Shown here piece by piece: positions 34,308 to 45,599 of a stretch of 64,000 nucleotides of DNA. The first letter of the stretch is position 1. Each line of letters begins with the position of its first letter. Origin of the DNA: Xiphydria camelus (lineage: Eukaryota; Arthropoda; Insecta; Hymenoptera; Xiphydriidae); assembly GCA_963678675.1 (NCBI GenBank), contig OY783194.1, positions 23,290,278 to 23,354,277 on the forward strand. Reading direction: 5' to 3'. The translations under genes were made by a program, and so were the position numbers. Below the pieces are notes generated by a model. The model did no database searches. It had not been told where the DNA came from and was given only the letters and a program-made list of their open reading frames with translations.

Positions 34308-35791
34308 TCTAATATATTGGAGAAAAAACATTTTTTTTACTACTTGGAGCGAAACTCTGGCGAGTCTCTTGATTATTATTGAGTTCGTGTAATGTTATTC
34401 ATAGGATCAAACTATACAGTTAAATAGATATTTATCTAGTGACTCTAAGGCTAATTTATGAAAAGAAGCGTTGAGAGTACCTATAAAATAGAACAAAAAC
34501 TATTGCTTTTATCATAACTTTCAACGTCCCCTTGGAGGTAATCTTTGTTAGACGCTATCACGTCGCAAACCTTTTAGAAACTTCTTACGGAATCGAGCCA
34601 CGTGACAGCTGGGCATGCGGAACGATATTCCGTGCACGTGGTCGAAAACTGTTGGGGTTTACAAAATATCGTTCAACGAGCGGGGAGTCAAAATATGTTG
34701 AAATATGATTAAAATATGAGGGTTAAGTGAAAATTTCCATTTATTTGCAATTTATGAGCTAAATAATGCGAGATATAGAATATATCTTGCGCGCCCTTCC
34801 ACGATTTCCGACTTCGTCATCATCATCCAAGGGTTAAAAGTTTTCGGTTAGACACAGCTACGTTCGTACGGTCGTACGTAGAAATTTAAATAGGGGAAAC
34901 GCATTAGTTGAGATCCTCTTGAATCTATTTCTACAGGGTGAATAATTTTATTCAAATTTTTCGAATCTGCAATTATTATTGAATAAATTAGTGAGGAAAC
35001 CAAACTTATCAAGACAACAAAGCCCATAGCATATACAAAATTCGTAGACAATAGAAGGAATCGAAACTTTACTCCTATTTATTAGTTTTATTTTATTGTG
35101 TCAATTATTATTATACGGTCAATTTTCTATATCGAAGGTTTTAAATACACCATTTATGTAATTTAATGATGTTTGACCGAGTTTAAAAGTATATCGATTA
35201 AAAATGAATTAAGAACAAAAATAAATGGCATAAAAGTCAGGTAATCACAAAATATTTAGTTACTATACAATATTAAGAATTTCCTGATTAAATCAAGTTT
35301 TTAGATAGTACCGATTCTTCGAGTTACAATTTTACCGAATATTTTGATAAAATTATAACTCTTTCTCATGAAGTTCTACCAAAATATTATATGTATTTAC
35401 CAGGTGTCCCAACCACCGTGGACAGTAGCATATATCTCCCAAACCAACACGATTGCAGAAAAACTTCTTTAGCAAAAGTCGTACCGTTTAACTCAGCGCA
35501 CAAAACGTACTTAACAATGTTTTAATGTCCACTTCCGATTTCAAGAATCGGCGTACATCTTTAAATTTTGACTTATAACAGTTATTTATTATAATATAAA
35601 AATAATGTAATTATCGACTCCAGAAGATCCTTTATTCCCACTTCGTCGGGCATATTGTGATCGTTTCTTACACTACTCGTCCCATACATCCGCAATTAGC
35701 ACCAAACGGTTCGGTTGGCATTGGCCTCGCGATGACAACATTCGCGTCAGTTTTGGATTAGCAAGAGACTCGCGTACTTACATTGTACATA
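34308..35791. other. Intronic sequence with an old dispersed repeat
   Basis: About 35160-35400 is the diverged partner of 1490-1790. Otherwise it is AT-rich sequence without a gene. Confidence 0.45.
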
Positions 35792-36669
35792 TACAGAGGG
35801 TGACATTTTGAAAACTTGCCACCCCAATATCTCAGAAAGTTACAGAGATTTTCTAAAAAAGAAAATACGGTTTCGGCAGTGGAGAGGGGGAACCAAAATG
35901 ACATAATCGGAGACGCACCCCCTCCAACTCCCTTAGGAGTAGCCCCCCAACTTTGTAATCTTAAATAGCAACCCTCCATATGTGATACGACGTTGGGAAG
36001 CTCTTTAAAAATGCTTTACAACAACATGAAATTTTGGTACCTTTCGATGCGTAGTTTTCGCGCAAATCGAGAAAGAAACTGCTAGAAGTAAGTTTCGTCA
36101 ATCTATTTATTAAAGGTCAATTACGTTACAATAAATTTTCGAAATGATTTCCATCACCTAATCTTACTCCCTACGATTTCTTCTTATGGGGACATCTGAA
36201 ATCTGTTGTTTTTCAAACTCAACCAGCAAGCATTAACCAACTGAAATCGAGAATTACGCAAGAATGTCGCAAAATTTCAAGAACATTTGAAAAAGTTCGA
36301 AAAATCAATGAAAATCATTTCGAAAATTTATTGTAACGTAATTGACCCTTAATAAATAAATTGACGAAACTTACTTCTAGCAGTTTCTTTCTCGATTTGC
36401 GCGAAAACTACTCATCGAAAGCTACCAAGATTTGGTGTTCTTGTAAAGCATTTTTAAAGAGCTTTCCAATGCTGTATCATACATGGGGGGTTGCTATTTA
36501 ACATTTCAAAGTTGAGGGGCTACCTCTAAGGGGATTGGAGGGAGTGCGTCTCCAATTATGTCATTTTGGTTCCCCTTTCTACTGCCGAAACCGTATTTTT
36601 TCTTTTAGAAAATCTCTGTAACTTCCTGAGATATCGGGGTGGCAAGTTTTCAAAATGTCACCCTCTGTA
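35792..36669 (+). mobile_element. 878-bp mariner/Tc1-type element with long TIRs and a transposase remnant
   Basis: Begins TACAGAGGGTGACATTTTGA and ends with its inverse. The arms match for about 350 bp with moderate divergence, including ATTATGTCATTTTGGTTCCC and the AAACTGCTAGAAGTAAGTTT region. The left flank is TA; the right flank is CG where TA would be expected. The centre encodes a transposase C-terminus, so this is a deletion derivative of an IS630/Tc1/mariner-type element whose TIRs engulf most of its length. Confidence 0.7.
36154..36336 (+). pseudogene. Transposase C-terminal fragment (DDE_3 / Tc1-mariner type)
   Basis: A 60-codon frame to a TAA reads SPNLTPYDFFLWGHLKS, then SINQLKSRITQECRKIS and HFENLL. 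The SP-LTP-DFFLWG block carries the last catalytic Asp and is the hallmark of insect Tc1/mariner-type transposases. The following LK-RI--EC segment and the HFE-LL end also fit. The first two catalytic Asp regions are absent, so it is non-functional. Confidence 0.85.
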
Positions 36670-37239
36670 CGTATGTTCCTATAAGTCTTCCTCTTCCTTC
36701 TATTCCTCCTTACTCGTCTGCTCGGCGGTCGGACGACGTCTTCTATTCCACTTCGTGTTATTCCCTTCCCGGCTTGCTGCGGCACTCCAACTATTCCGTA
36801 CCACCCTCAACCCTCCCCCCCTTTCCCCACCCAGGACTCTCGAAAGACCCTCGTAGGTATTCGGCTTATTAGATTCTGCGAGGCGAGCACGCGGCAGCTG
36901 TTTTAAGGTGGTGGCTATGGAAAACGCGAGCACACTTTACGAGGCCTGGCGAAGCTTCGTCATTTGCAGGAAAACGGCTAGGTGGTACACGACTGAACGG
37001 GTTGTTCGTATGCGATGGGAAACGTTCAGAAATTGGTAATTGCGCAAATAGACTCACGCCGAGAAACCCCGAGAACACCCGAGAAGCGTGACTATGAATA
37101 GTTTCGCGCCTGAGAACGTTTGACAGGTTCTGATGTTCTCGAGTCTTCTCGGTGAGAAAACCAGGGTTCCTAATTACTGGCATGAAAACTAGCAAAAAAA
37201 AGCATTATTTATTTAGCAAAAAATATAAAAAATACAAAA
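36670..37239. other. Intronic sequence, nothing recognised
   Basis: GC-richer than average with overlapping open frames on both strands (36566-36933) but no domain. Confidence 0.4.
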
Positions 37240-37690
37240 TTATTGTTTGTGAAATTCTAAAGTTTGATTGTCTGAATGAGGTACGTCTATGGGCTGATTC
37301 GGCGAATCCTTAATTACATCCGGTGTTACGTGATTAATTTCATTCGTAAGGTCTTGATCGTCTATATTGTTTAGCACATCATTTATATCGTTTTGTTCCA
37401 GAATATCTACAATAAGTAATATAATATCTATAATTTGAAAAATGCAATCTAAATATATTTATAAAAAAAGCAGAAATATTACGTTCTATACCCTCGTCAT
37501 TTTCATCCTGGTCATTATCATCGCTTAGCCCTTCTTTAGGCGGGTACCATTACCATTGTAATCCACGCCCATTTGAATAGCACGTCTAGTAGAATCCACC
37601 CGCCTAACGGAGGGTTAAATACTCCAAGTCGAACATATCCTCTACATTGCAGCCAATTCCTCATAAGATAAGGGCTTATTCATGCTCATT
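37240..37690 (-). pseudogene. piggyBac-type transposase N-terminal remnant, spliced
   Basis: On the minus strand MSMNKPLSYEELAAM is followed by stops and shifted frames. Then comes PPKEGLSDDNDQDENDEGIE, closely resembling the acidic PP-EG-LSDEDSGDE segment near the N-terminus of piggyBac transposases. A donor (GAAC|GTAATA at 37483) and acceptor (TTATTGTAG|ATATTC at 37406) join in frame to an open exon starting HILEQNDINDVLNNI and ending HKQ-stop at 37240. The catalytic domain is missing and at least two frame breaks occur, so it is dead. Confidence 0.6.
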
Positions 37691-37699
37691 TTTCTGAAT

Positions 37700-38167
37700 T
37701 TCAGATCTAAAAAAAGGCACTAAACTATTATTATTGATGTCAGTGAGTCACACTGTCATCAAAATGATGACATACAACTTCAAAAAAATAATTTGACAAA
37801 ATATATAAAATGTCCGGCATACTTACTATGTAACCTTATAATATCACTTATCTATAAATTTTCAAAATTTACACAAACTTCACTCCACATTTAGTTAAAC
37901 TGCATCTGATAACAAGAAATAAATATTTAGCTATCACAAATAAACTTGCATTACTTGATATTAAAACTTTTATTACGTAAAGGAACAAATAAATATTTAT
38001 CACTCAGTATAAAATCAATATAGTTATAGGTATTTAATAAGTGTAAAGAACTCTGAAGTTATTATTGATTAATAAACAAAGTTATTATGGGGCGCTAAAT
38101 TGTTTGGTATTCAATGAAATCGGATTGTGCGCCCTCTGAGGCGAATGTAACCCTATCTGTTTTTTCA
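37700..38167. other. AT-rich intronic sequence, nothing recognised
   Basis: No gene, RNA or element edges found. Confidence 0.45.
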
Positions 38168-38241
38168 CCCCAAGCTGGTTACCCATCCGAATACTGACCC
38201 CGCTGACTGCTGTTTAACTTCGTTATTCGGCCGGTGCGGTG
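38168..38241 (-). ncRNA. 5S rRNA-like sequence (pseudogene or SINE3 head)
   Basis: Read on the minus strand: ACGAAGTTAAACAGC, GCGGGGTCAGTATTCGGATG and GGTAACCAGCTTGGGG. They follow the 5S rRNA order CCGAAGTTAAGCAGC, GCG-GGTTAGTACTTGGATG, GGTGACC-CCTGGG, covering the internal promoter (box A, intermediate element, box C) with many substitutions. The 5' third of 5S is not recognisable. This suggests a decayed 5S copy or the head of a 5S-derived SINE. A functional 5S gene is unlikely. Confidence 0.6.
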
Positions 38242-40006
38242 TCCTGGGGAGTCCTCATTTACTACGTTCTTCTGTGTAATACATGCTATATTTCTTTCAT
38301 TTATGGTAGAGCTCACGGTGCCCTTAATAAACTAAGATGTGGTAGAAAATCAAATAATAAATTTTAGAGGAATCGTAGGATATTAACCTTCCTTTCTCTC
38401 CGTAACTGAAAATATTAGCGCAACGAGAGCTGCACGTATTATGAAGCTACGAAAATTGTCATAGGAGTTCTTATATATTGTATAAATTACATTCAACTCT
38501 CATGAAGATCATGCAAAATACAACAATTGATTGTTCTAAAATTGACATCTATTTTGTCGCATGAATTTGAAAAAATAATTATTCTTCAATAAATTGGTAA
38601 ATTTACATTATAATGTGAATCAAATTAATTACTGTATTTATTGTAGCAACATATTTAAGAAAAATTGTGCTTACATTGAATACATTTTTAGCAAAATATT
38701 TGTATTATTTTGAAATAATTTAATACCGTAAATATACTTACTTGCCGAATATTCATAAAGTGCATAATCTTGATATATTTGAAAATCTGGATAAGTTGCT
38801 GTACATTTTATGTACATTTTTGTATCTGGAAAATTCAAACTCAGAACTCCAGAGAATCCTAGTATGCACATTTGAATCACAATAGGCACAAAAGAAATAT
38901 AAGAAATCAACAGAAATATGTGATACCCGTATGTATCGCTGTCCCTCGAAGGGTTAATGAAACCTGATATTATAGATAAATGTGGCGACTGAAAAGCCAG
39001 GACTTCCTTATGTAATTTTTTTTATGAAAGGTGAATTAATACACTGAGAAAACAATTTATTAATTAATCTACATATATAGATAAGAATGTATAAATGTTC
39101 GTTGTTCAAAATCTTAAATCTCCAAAAGTTCTTCACTGATGGCTTTGAAATTTGGAGACAACGTTGCATTCGAATACGCGCGTGTTTTTATATACCTACT
39201 ATTTATATACGTACCACCCGTTACAGGTAAACACATCCTTTTTTTTTAAAAACAGCGCTATCTATTGGACGTAAAAGCAACACACACGCTATAGATATTA
39301 AATATTTTACGATTCCATTTCAGTGTTTTCGATTTACGATCCAAAGAGGCGGAAAATACTGTCTACGTTTGTTTTACAAAACCCACCCCCACTACCCTTT
39401 TCAACCCCCTTGGCAAAATTTACGCGTGCAACTTTTCAGTTTTTTGCAAATATCTCAAAAATGGTGAGGAAATCGGGAAAAGTGAATAGTAATATTATGA
39501 AAGCCCATAAAATTTCCTGTCGGATGGCGTTGGACCGGTTTCGATCGGAAAATTAGGAGCCGAGAAATTTGAACTTGAATATACAATAAAAAATTGTCTA
39601 AAAAGTGGTGTGGCGATACTATGTTTGCATACCGCTACAAAAACCTTTTACAAAACTTACCAAAACCCGGGTAACGCCCGCGCCGGGTGGGACTATGCTA
39701 GTAGTTAATAAATGTAATTTGAAATAGGGGGAAATAAATATTTTATTAGGAGAATAAAGTATATGTTAAGTATTCGATTGTTTATTTCATTCAAACGGTT
39801 ATCTCGAAGGATTTAATTGTGCCAAATAGATATCGTAATAGTTAACACATATTTACTTGATTCAACGATATGTTTATTTCGGCATATTCAAACAAACATT
39901 TATTGACTGCGAATAAATATATTCTCTTGGTGTACATATTGTCTTATAATATTTTCCAAGTCTCATTCAGTGACATAGTGTTCATCTTTCAAAAGACGAG
40001 ATTTAA
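38242..40006. other. Intronic sequence with one possible exon
   Basis: On the minus strand 38751-38910 reads ILGFSGVLSLNFPDTKMYIK and continues to ALYEYSA before a good donor (GGCAA|GTAAGT, about 38753). A hydrophobic run precedes it. No partner exon was found, so it is not called. Elsewhere only AT-rich sequence and short frames. Confidence 0.35.
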
Positions 40007-40301
40007 TTGGGCTATGTTATGCAAAAAGCAACCAAGCCACAATATGTAAATTACGAGCTTTTATTTATTTCTTTCAATTAATTAATTTTCGATCAATCTT
40101 TTCAAAACTATAACTTCACTATTCAATAGTTGAAAATTATGACTTAGTTTTATATTATAAGATCAAAATAATCATAAATTTTTACCAAAAAAATTAGATA
40201 TATTGAGGGTTGGTTTCTTTTTGTTCGTTTCTTACAGTATGACATTAACTCGGTTTTTTAAAAAGTTGTGGGTTGGTTGCTTTTTGCATAACAGGGCCCA
40301 A
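40007..40301. mobile_element. 295-bp TTAA-flanked MITE
   Basis: TTAA at 40003-40006 and 40302-40305. Termini TTGGGC(T/C)(A/C)TGTTATGCAA and AAAAGCAACCAA..CCACAA are inverted. The interior is AT-rich and non-coding. Confidence 0.75.
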
Positions 40302-41220
40302 TTAATACTTAACGATTTTATTCTTTATTACTGTATTTTATACTAGCGTGCAGCAAAGTAACGTATTTTGAACAGATTCTTGTAATAACGCTGATATTCA
40401 GTCGACCAAAAAATTGAAATCGAAACGTTAATTTGAACAGTGTAACGAGCTATCGGATTCGAAGAGCGAAAACGGCTCGATAGTAAAAATAAAAAAAACA
40501 ACACTCCCTCGGTTCAATCCCCACGGGTTCTGCTTCCATACTACAAGATGGAGCAGGTTTTTATATAGCGACCGTACCGTTCTTTTTATCACTGGAACCG
40601 AAGCGAGTCGTTAAAAGTTCGAAACGTCAAGAGAAACGTCGGCTCCTCGAGGGTCGAACTTTATGACCCGATCTACAATCATAATATAGATTCAAATACA
40701 ATGAAGTGGATTTCACGGAATTGAGTAGGAAGTTTTAAAAAGATAAAGTCTCTATTTTACCGAATGTGTTGCAGTATTTTTGGAGTTTATATTTTGAATG
40801 CTTAATTTAGTAGAAATTAAATAATGTAATTCGAAAATATTAAGCTTCATATTTGGCTATTTATATACTTCTGTGTAAATTAGTGTAATCAAAACCTTTC
40901 TATTTCATACAGTCCTAATTTGCATGAAATTCGAATTGCCATTTATTATAAGGTAGTGTGATCACCTTTTACCTTAATTGAAGGTATTAGTACATGAAGG
41001 TGTTAATTCACTTTTTAAGTTAACACTTTTTTGTTCCAAATACGCTCGACGAAACTTGAGTTAAGTGTTTTGAACTTCCGTTTTTAATGTCCTTGGTGAC
41101 GTCTATGAACCAGAGTCTACTAACGCAAAGAAAATGAGTTAAGACCTTCATACACACCATTCTCGGCATTTTAGACGAAAATGAGTTAATACCTTCGAGA
41201 ACTAATAGCTTCAATTAAAA
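40302..41220. other. Intronic sequence, nothing recognised
   Basis: No gene. Short minus frame at 41020-41214 without domain. Confidence 0.45.
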
Positions 41221-41467
41221 AGGCGCCTCGAATAACGTTGTAACCGACATTTTATTGATATCGAGATTTCAACGGAAACACGTTATATGTAGGTATATGA
41301 AGTATCATATACTGAATTACTGATCATAATACTGATCATGATCATGACACTGATCATGATACTTCATATACTGAATTCTAAGCAGTTGTATTACTTCATA
41401 TACAACGTTTTTCCGTTGAAACCTCGATATCGACAAAATCTTAGTTACAACGTTAGTCGAGGCGCCT
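41221..41467. mobile_element. 247-bp palindromic MITE with GATCAT repeats in its loop
   Basis: AGGCGCCTCGA-TAACGTTGTA and GATATCGAG-TTTCAACGGAA are inverted, about 70 bp per arm. The loop contains several ATACTGATCATGA copies. It lies 33 bp before the solo LTR. Confidence 0.72.
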
Positions 41468-41499
41468 CTTCATATTATTCAACAAGTGGATAAACGTAT

Positions 41500-41884
41500 T
41501 GTGGCGAACGAAAAGTGAGTTCGCCATCTCGTAGCGGAGCGTTTCGTCCCGGAGTCGGCCTGTGGACTCGTCAGTTAGGCTAGGCCGACTCCTGCCTTAA
41601 GGCTATTACACGTGAAAAAACGTAAGCAGTAACAGTAAGGATTGACCAATCAGAAATATCATTCTTACGGAATTATGCTTAAACAGGCTTTCTGATTGGT
41701 CAATCCTTACTGTTACTGCTTACGTTTTTTCACATATGATGGCCTTTAGTCGCTCCGCGGTCCTCCGTGAGAGACGGGCAGTTGTGTTGGTATATAGTGA
41801 CTGCCCGTCGTCGGACCACTAGCGAGAGCCGAGAGGGTCGATGCCATCTGGCGGCAGGCCGCCACAGCGTGACGGGTCGCCACG
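41500..41884 (+). mobile_element. Solo LTR (plus) with GTAT target duplication, interrupted by a MITE
   Basis: Starts TGTGGCGA and ends TCGCCACG, flanked by GTAT on both sides (41496-41499 and 41885-41888). It contains TATATAG, the GAGAGCCGAGAG block and CCATCTGGCGGCAGGCCGCC. Without the 146-bp insertion and its duplicated TTA, the LTR is about 236 bp. No internal retrotransposon sequence adjoins it, so it is a solo LTR of the same family as 4442-6405. Confidence 0.72.
41600..41745. mobile_element. 146-bp TTA-flanked MITE inside the solo LTR
   Basis: TTA on both sides (41597-41599 and 41746-41748) and termini AGGC(T/C)AT(T/C)A(C/T)A(C/T)GTGAA, continuing through AAAACGTAAGCAGTAACAG and GATTGACCAATCAGAAA, inverted. 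A 3-bp TTA duplication is the PIF/Harbinger signature. Confidence 0.8.
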
Positions 41885-42319
41885 GTATCATGTCACATTT
41901 TTAAACTTTCGAGTTATTTAAATAATAAAACGCGTTTTGAGCTAGAACTTTTAAAATTATTATTTAATTTTGTTTAGTAATATCGCATAAATTAGCCACA
42001 AATAAGTTAATTTCTTTGATGAATTCTAATAAACAAAAATGTAAGATGTCCTTACTAAATTTAGATTTATGTGTACATAACATCTTAATCCACCAACTCT
42101 AAACGAAACATGTTATAGGGTTCATTCTGAATAAAGGAGTTATGTTGGTTTTGATTATTTTTCTTATTATCCAGAATGTAGAAACTCTTACATAATGAGG
42201 TTTTAAATCTAGTTAATCGATCAACAAACATTGGAAAACAAATATAACAGTAAACACTAACGGGTTTTTCTTTTTTTCTTCGGATTTTCAATCTTTTCAT
42301 TCAAAATTTCTTCATAAAA

Positions 42320-43010
42320 TCATCTCGAATCCTCGTCAATAAACTTTGGATGCTCTCGTAAGTTATTCATTTTTTCAACAGTTAGACCCCCATATTTTGA
42401 TAGTTTACTTAAAGACATTTGCTCAGAAAGGACATCGTTTGTGCCTTTCTTGTGCAAATCAACCTGCAAAAATGGGGTAAACGAATCTAAGTTTGCTTTG
42501 TAATAATAAAACCCAAAATGGTCTACTCCAATCCACTTGACACTATCTCGTAAATTTACTTTTTCGTTAAGAGTATTGTTTAATTTTTTATACAAATAAA
42601 GTTTGGCCGGAAACTCTTTCAAGTTATAAAACAAATTTTTCATATTGAAGCATGAACTGTTCTGTGTACTCGCAGATTTAATAATTTCTTGATATTGGTC
42701 TGGAATTAAAATTGTCTGATGTTTTCGCAGTACTTTTTCAGTTCTTCCAAAATCGTGGTCCGAATCCAAATAGCTGTGACCACCTTCGGGAGTGATCTAT
42801 TACTTAGAAACAATGTTTTAGTATTAGATACTGGTAAAGGTACAATGTAAACAAATTGTTCTGACCACCGTATGAATCGACCCAGATTATTAAGTGCTCA
42901 ATTTCAGAATGTTCCTCCTTTAATTAATTTACAAAATCGCAGCAAACAACTAACAATTTCATTACTTCCCCTATTTGCAGTCTTCAGTCCACGTAAAAAA
43001 ACGACCTATG
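42320..43010 (-). pseudogene. Decayed transposon-associated gene, DUF7869-like
   Basis: Read on the minus strand the remnant gives, across several frames, TWTEDCK, GSNEIVSCLL, EIEHLIIWVDSYGGQNN, then from an AG near 42799 ITPEGGHSYLDSDHDFGRTEK, VLRKHQTILIPDQYQEIIK and a C-terminal KYGGLTVEKMNNLREH. The order W-E, GSNEI-SC, IW-DS-GGQN, GHSYL-SD-DFG--EK-LRK matches the insect repeat-encoded proteins carrying a DUF7869-type domain, from memory. Frameshifts and stops (near 42800, 42935 and 42980) show it is dead. The last 149-codon frame (42320-42769) stays open. A further minus frame at 42085-42300 has no clear relation. Confidence 0.6.
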
Positions 43011-43149
43011 TCCAGAATAAGCAATGCAAGGGATGCCAAAATTACAAATTGCTTTTTGAAAAGAGAAACATAATGTGTTTCTCGAGTCACACGAATTTAT
43101 TTTATTCTATTATTAAAAATACAGCAAAGCGCCAAATCAAACTTTGATA

Positions 43150-44579
43150 AAAATTAAACAAAAATATTATAAGAGTAAAAAATGTTTTTGGTATTCAAAT
43201 GTAGTGATATTAGAATATTTTGCACATTGAAAAAAGAATTTTTGCGGAAAAGTTGCATTTAGATTAAAGTACTCCTATATTCGCCCAGTAAAAAACATAG
43301 GTCATATATAATTACATATGATCACATATAAGGATATTATAACCACGTATGCTATGACATATTTTGATTTAAACCCTTTATAGGATACTGGTTGATATTT
43401 CAACCATTGTTAATTTTCATTTATCCCAGTGGCATTAGATATATGTATGTTGAATGTATTCACCTACATGGATACTGGTTGAAATATCGACCTGCTTAAA
43501 AAAATATGATAGGTATTTTTGTTTTGTGTCATATTTTCTATTTTTTTAGCTTAGTTATAAGTAAAAAAAAAGTTTATAAGTTCGAATATCGCAATTTTAA
43601 TTTTTTTGTAATTTGTCCTATACCTAAAGGGTTAAGAAGGTCTCAAATTTTGAATCTAAGTATATCAAATCCTATCTAGTTATACATAATTATATATGAT
43701 CTTTTATAGTTTTTCATATATAATTAGATCAGCTAGACAAATTTTAGATCTGATTTTATCCAACCGTATATGACTATTAATTTTGATTACGAATACCTAT
43801 TTTCTTATCTCCACGATAAATATTATAAATAAAATTATTATCGGACGACGAATGAAAATATAACGTATTATAGACAATTTTATTTGCATTCGATACCTGA
43901 ATCGTCGCGAAGAATCAACAGATCGAAAGGTAACAAACAATCAGGAATCGATAATAGGTTGATAAAATCGAATAGGGTTTCGTAATTCGCCTTTCATTTA
44001 GAGATAAAGTAGATACACGAGAAAAACCACGTACGAAGCGTGATCATTCTACGGCGATACCTATTTAATCGAGAAGGTTTTATAGCACGCAACAACGAGG
44101 GCAACTCGAAAGAAGGGGCGCTGGCCATAAGGTTTAGACAGATTGAAGCGCAAGGCACGAGGGTGGTTTGCAGCTCGAGCGAGACCTTAATTTCCTGTGA
44201 TAGCTCGGCTTATCTTCCGCGATTTATTCACTTTGCTGAACGTTCCACGCCGCCCGAGACCACGTCGACGTAGCCAACAGTCGAACTTCGATACAGCGCC
44301 CCTCTCCGACGATGCTTTACGCTGGCTCGTAGTCCTACCGCGCGCATTTGTATCTGTATCTTTATCACCGTATGATGTATATCAGAAACGAGCCCAGTCT
44401 TTCCATTTGTCTCCCATCCACCTGGAGAAAATAGAATTCAAGTTTTCGATGGTATCTTTATAGGGTTGAAGAGAGGGAAAGATTGAAAATTGAATTGAAC
44501 AGTATAGTACATTTTTTTCTTTATTACACAGGGTTACAATGATTTTGTATCTCGAACTGAACCATACGATCCTTGTAGA
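43150..44579. other. Intronic sequence with a GC-richer patch
   Basis: Positions 43280-43780 are rich in ACATATGAT-type motifs. Positions 44040-44400 are GC-richer with open frames (77 and 88 codons) lacking domains. No gene supported. Confidence 0.4.
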
Positions 44580-44945
44580 GTTTTGCACGCTGAAAACGAA
44601 TCTGAAAATCAAATTCGCTTGTGACATCAGGATTTTGAGATACTTGAGGTGTTAAATGTACGAAAGAAGCAATTTTGACTAAATTCATGACTGTATTTAC
44701 TGCAATAAGATTACAACTTTTTTTTTAACTACGTCTAGGTATCGTAAATGAACGATCCACTAACGAATCTCAAAAATCAAGAACAATAGTTTCAAATGCC
44801 GTAAAAAGAATTAACGAAAGTTTTAGTTTTGTTGTAATAAAGACATGAATATGGCAAAAATGGCCTCTTTTCATACATTTAACTTCGAGTATCTCAGAAT
44901 CCTAAAATGATATGCAAATTTCAATATTAGATTCGTTTTTTGCGC
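44580..44945. mobile_element. Old imperfect palindromic element
   Basis: CGAATCTGAAAATC-AATT...CAGGATTTTGAGATACTTGA...TTAAATGTACGAAA is inverted with roughly 20% differences at 44865-44945. The edges are blurred. Confidence 0.5.
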
Positions 44946-45599
44946 ATGAGAATTTACAAAAATCACATGATCTACATATTTCGAGATACTGGAAAAAAAT
45001 TTATGCATTTAAATTTCTAGCTTTATTTGATGTTTTTTATTTATAGTGAATTTATTACTAGCTTTTCTAGTAAATTTGAAGTTCATTGTAGTATTAATTA
45101 AAAGTTGATTCAGGTAACTTAGCAGTCATATGAATAAGTCACAAATTTGGTTTTTCTTTAATAAAGTTTTTTACCTTTCATCTCGCGGCTCATTCAACTC
45201 TTTTGCCGATGTACATATCCCAACCGACTAATTAACGCCAATCACAATATTTACGCTTTTACGTGTAGACGATCATGAAAACCGTATTCGTACCAATATT
45301 ACCTGGTATAAACACGTGGAAAAACGGGATTTTACACTAGAATTGCCGATTATCGATCAGGGTCAAACTCAGCGAGACTCGTGCAATTAGTTATACAACG
45401 CAAAATTGCAATTTAAGCGAGAGTATTACGAATGACTGCATAATAAATTTACCGCTGTGGAGGAATACATTTTTTGTCACGCTATAATACAATGTTTATC
45501 TCGCGTTTTAAGAGAAATTAATATCTTTTTTTTATAAAACACATCACTCTATATGACGAAATAAAACGTCGGGATATACATTTTATGAGCAAAACTGCA
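44946..45599. other. Intronic sequence, nothing recognised
   Basis: AT-rich, with only short frames. Confidence 0.45.

Noticed and set aside
38168..38241. Functional 5S rRNA gene
   Set aside because: Too many substitutions, and the 5' third is missing.
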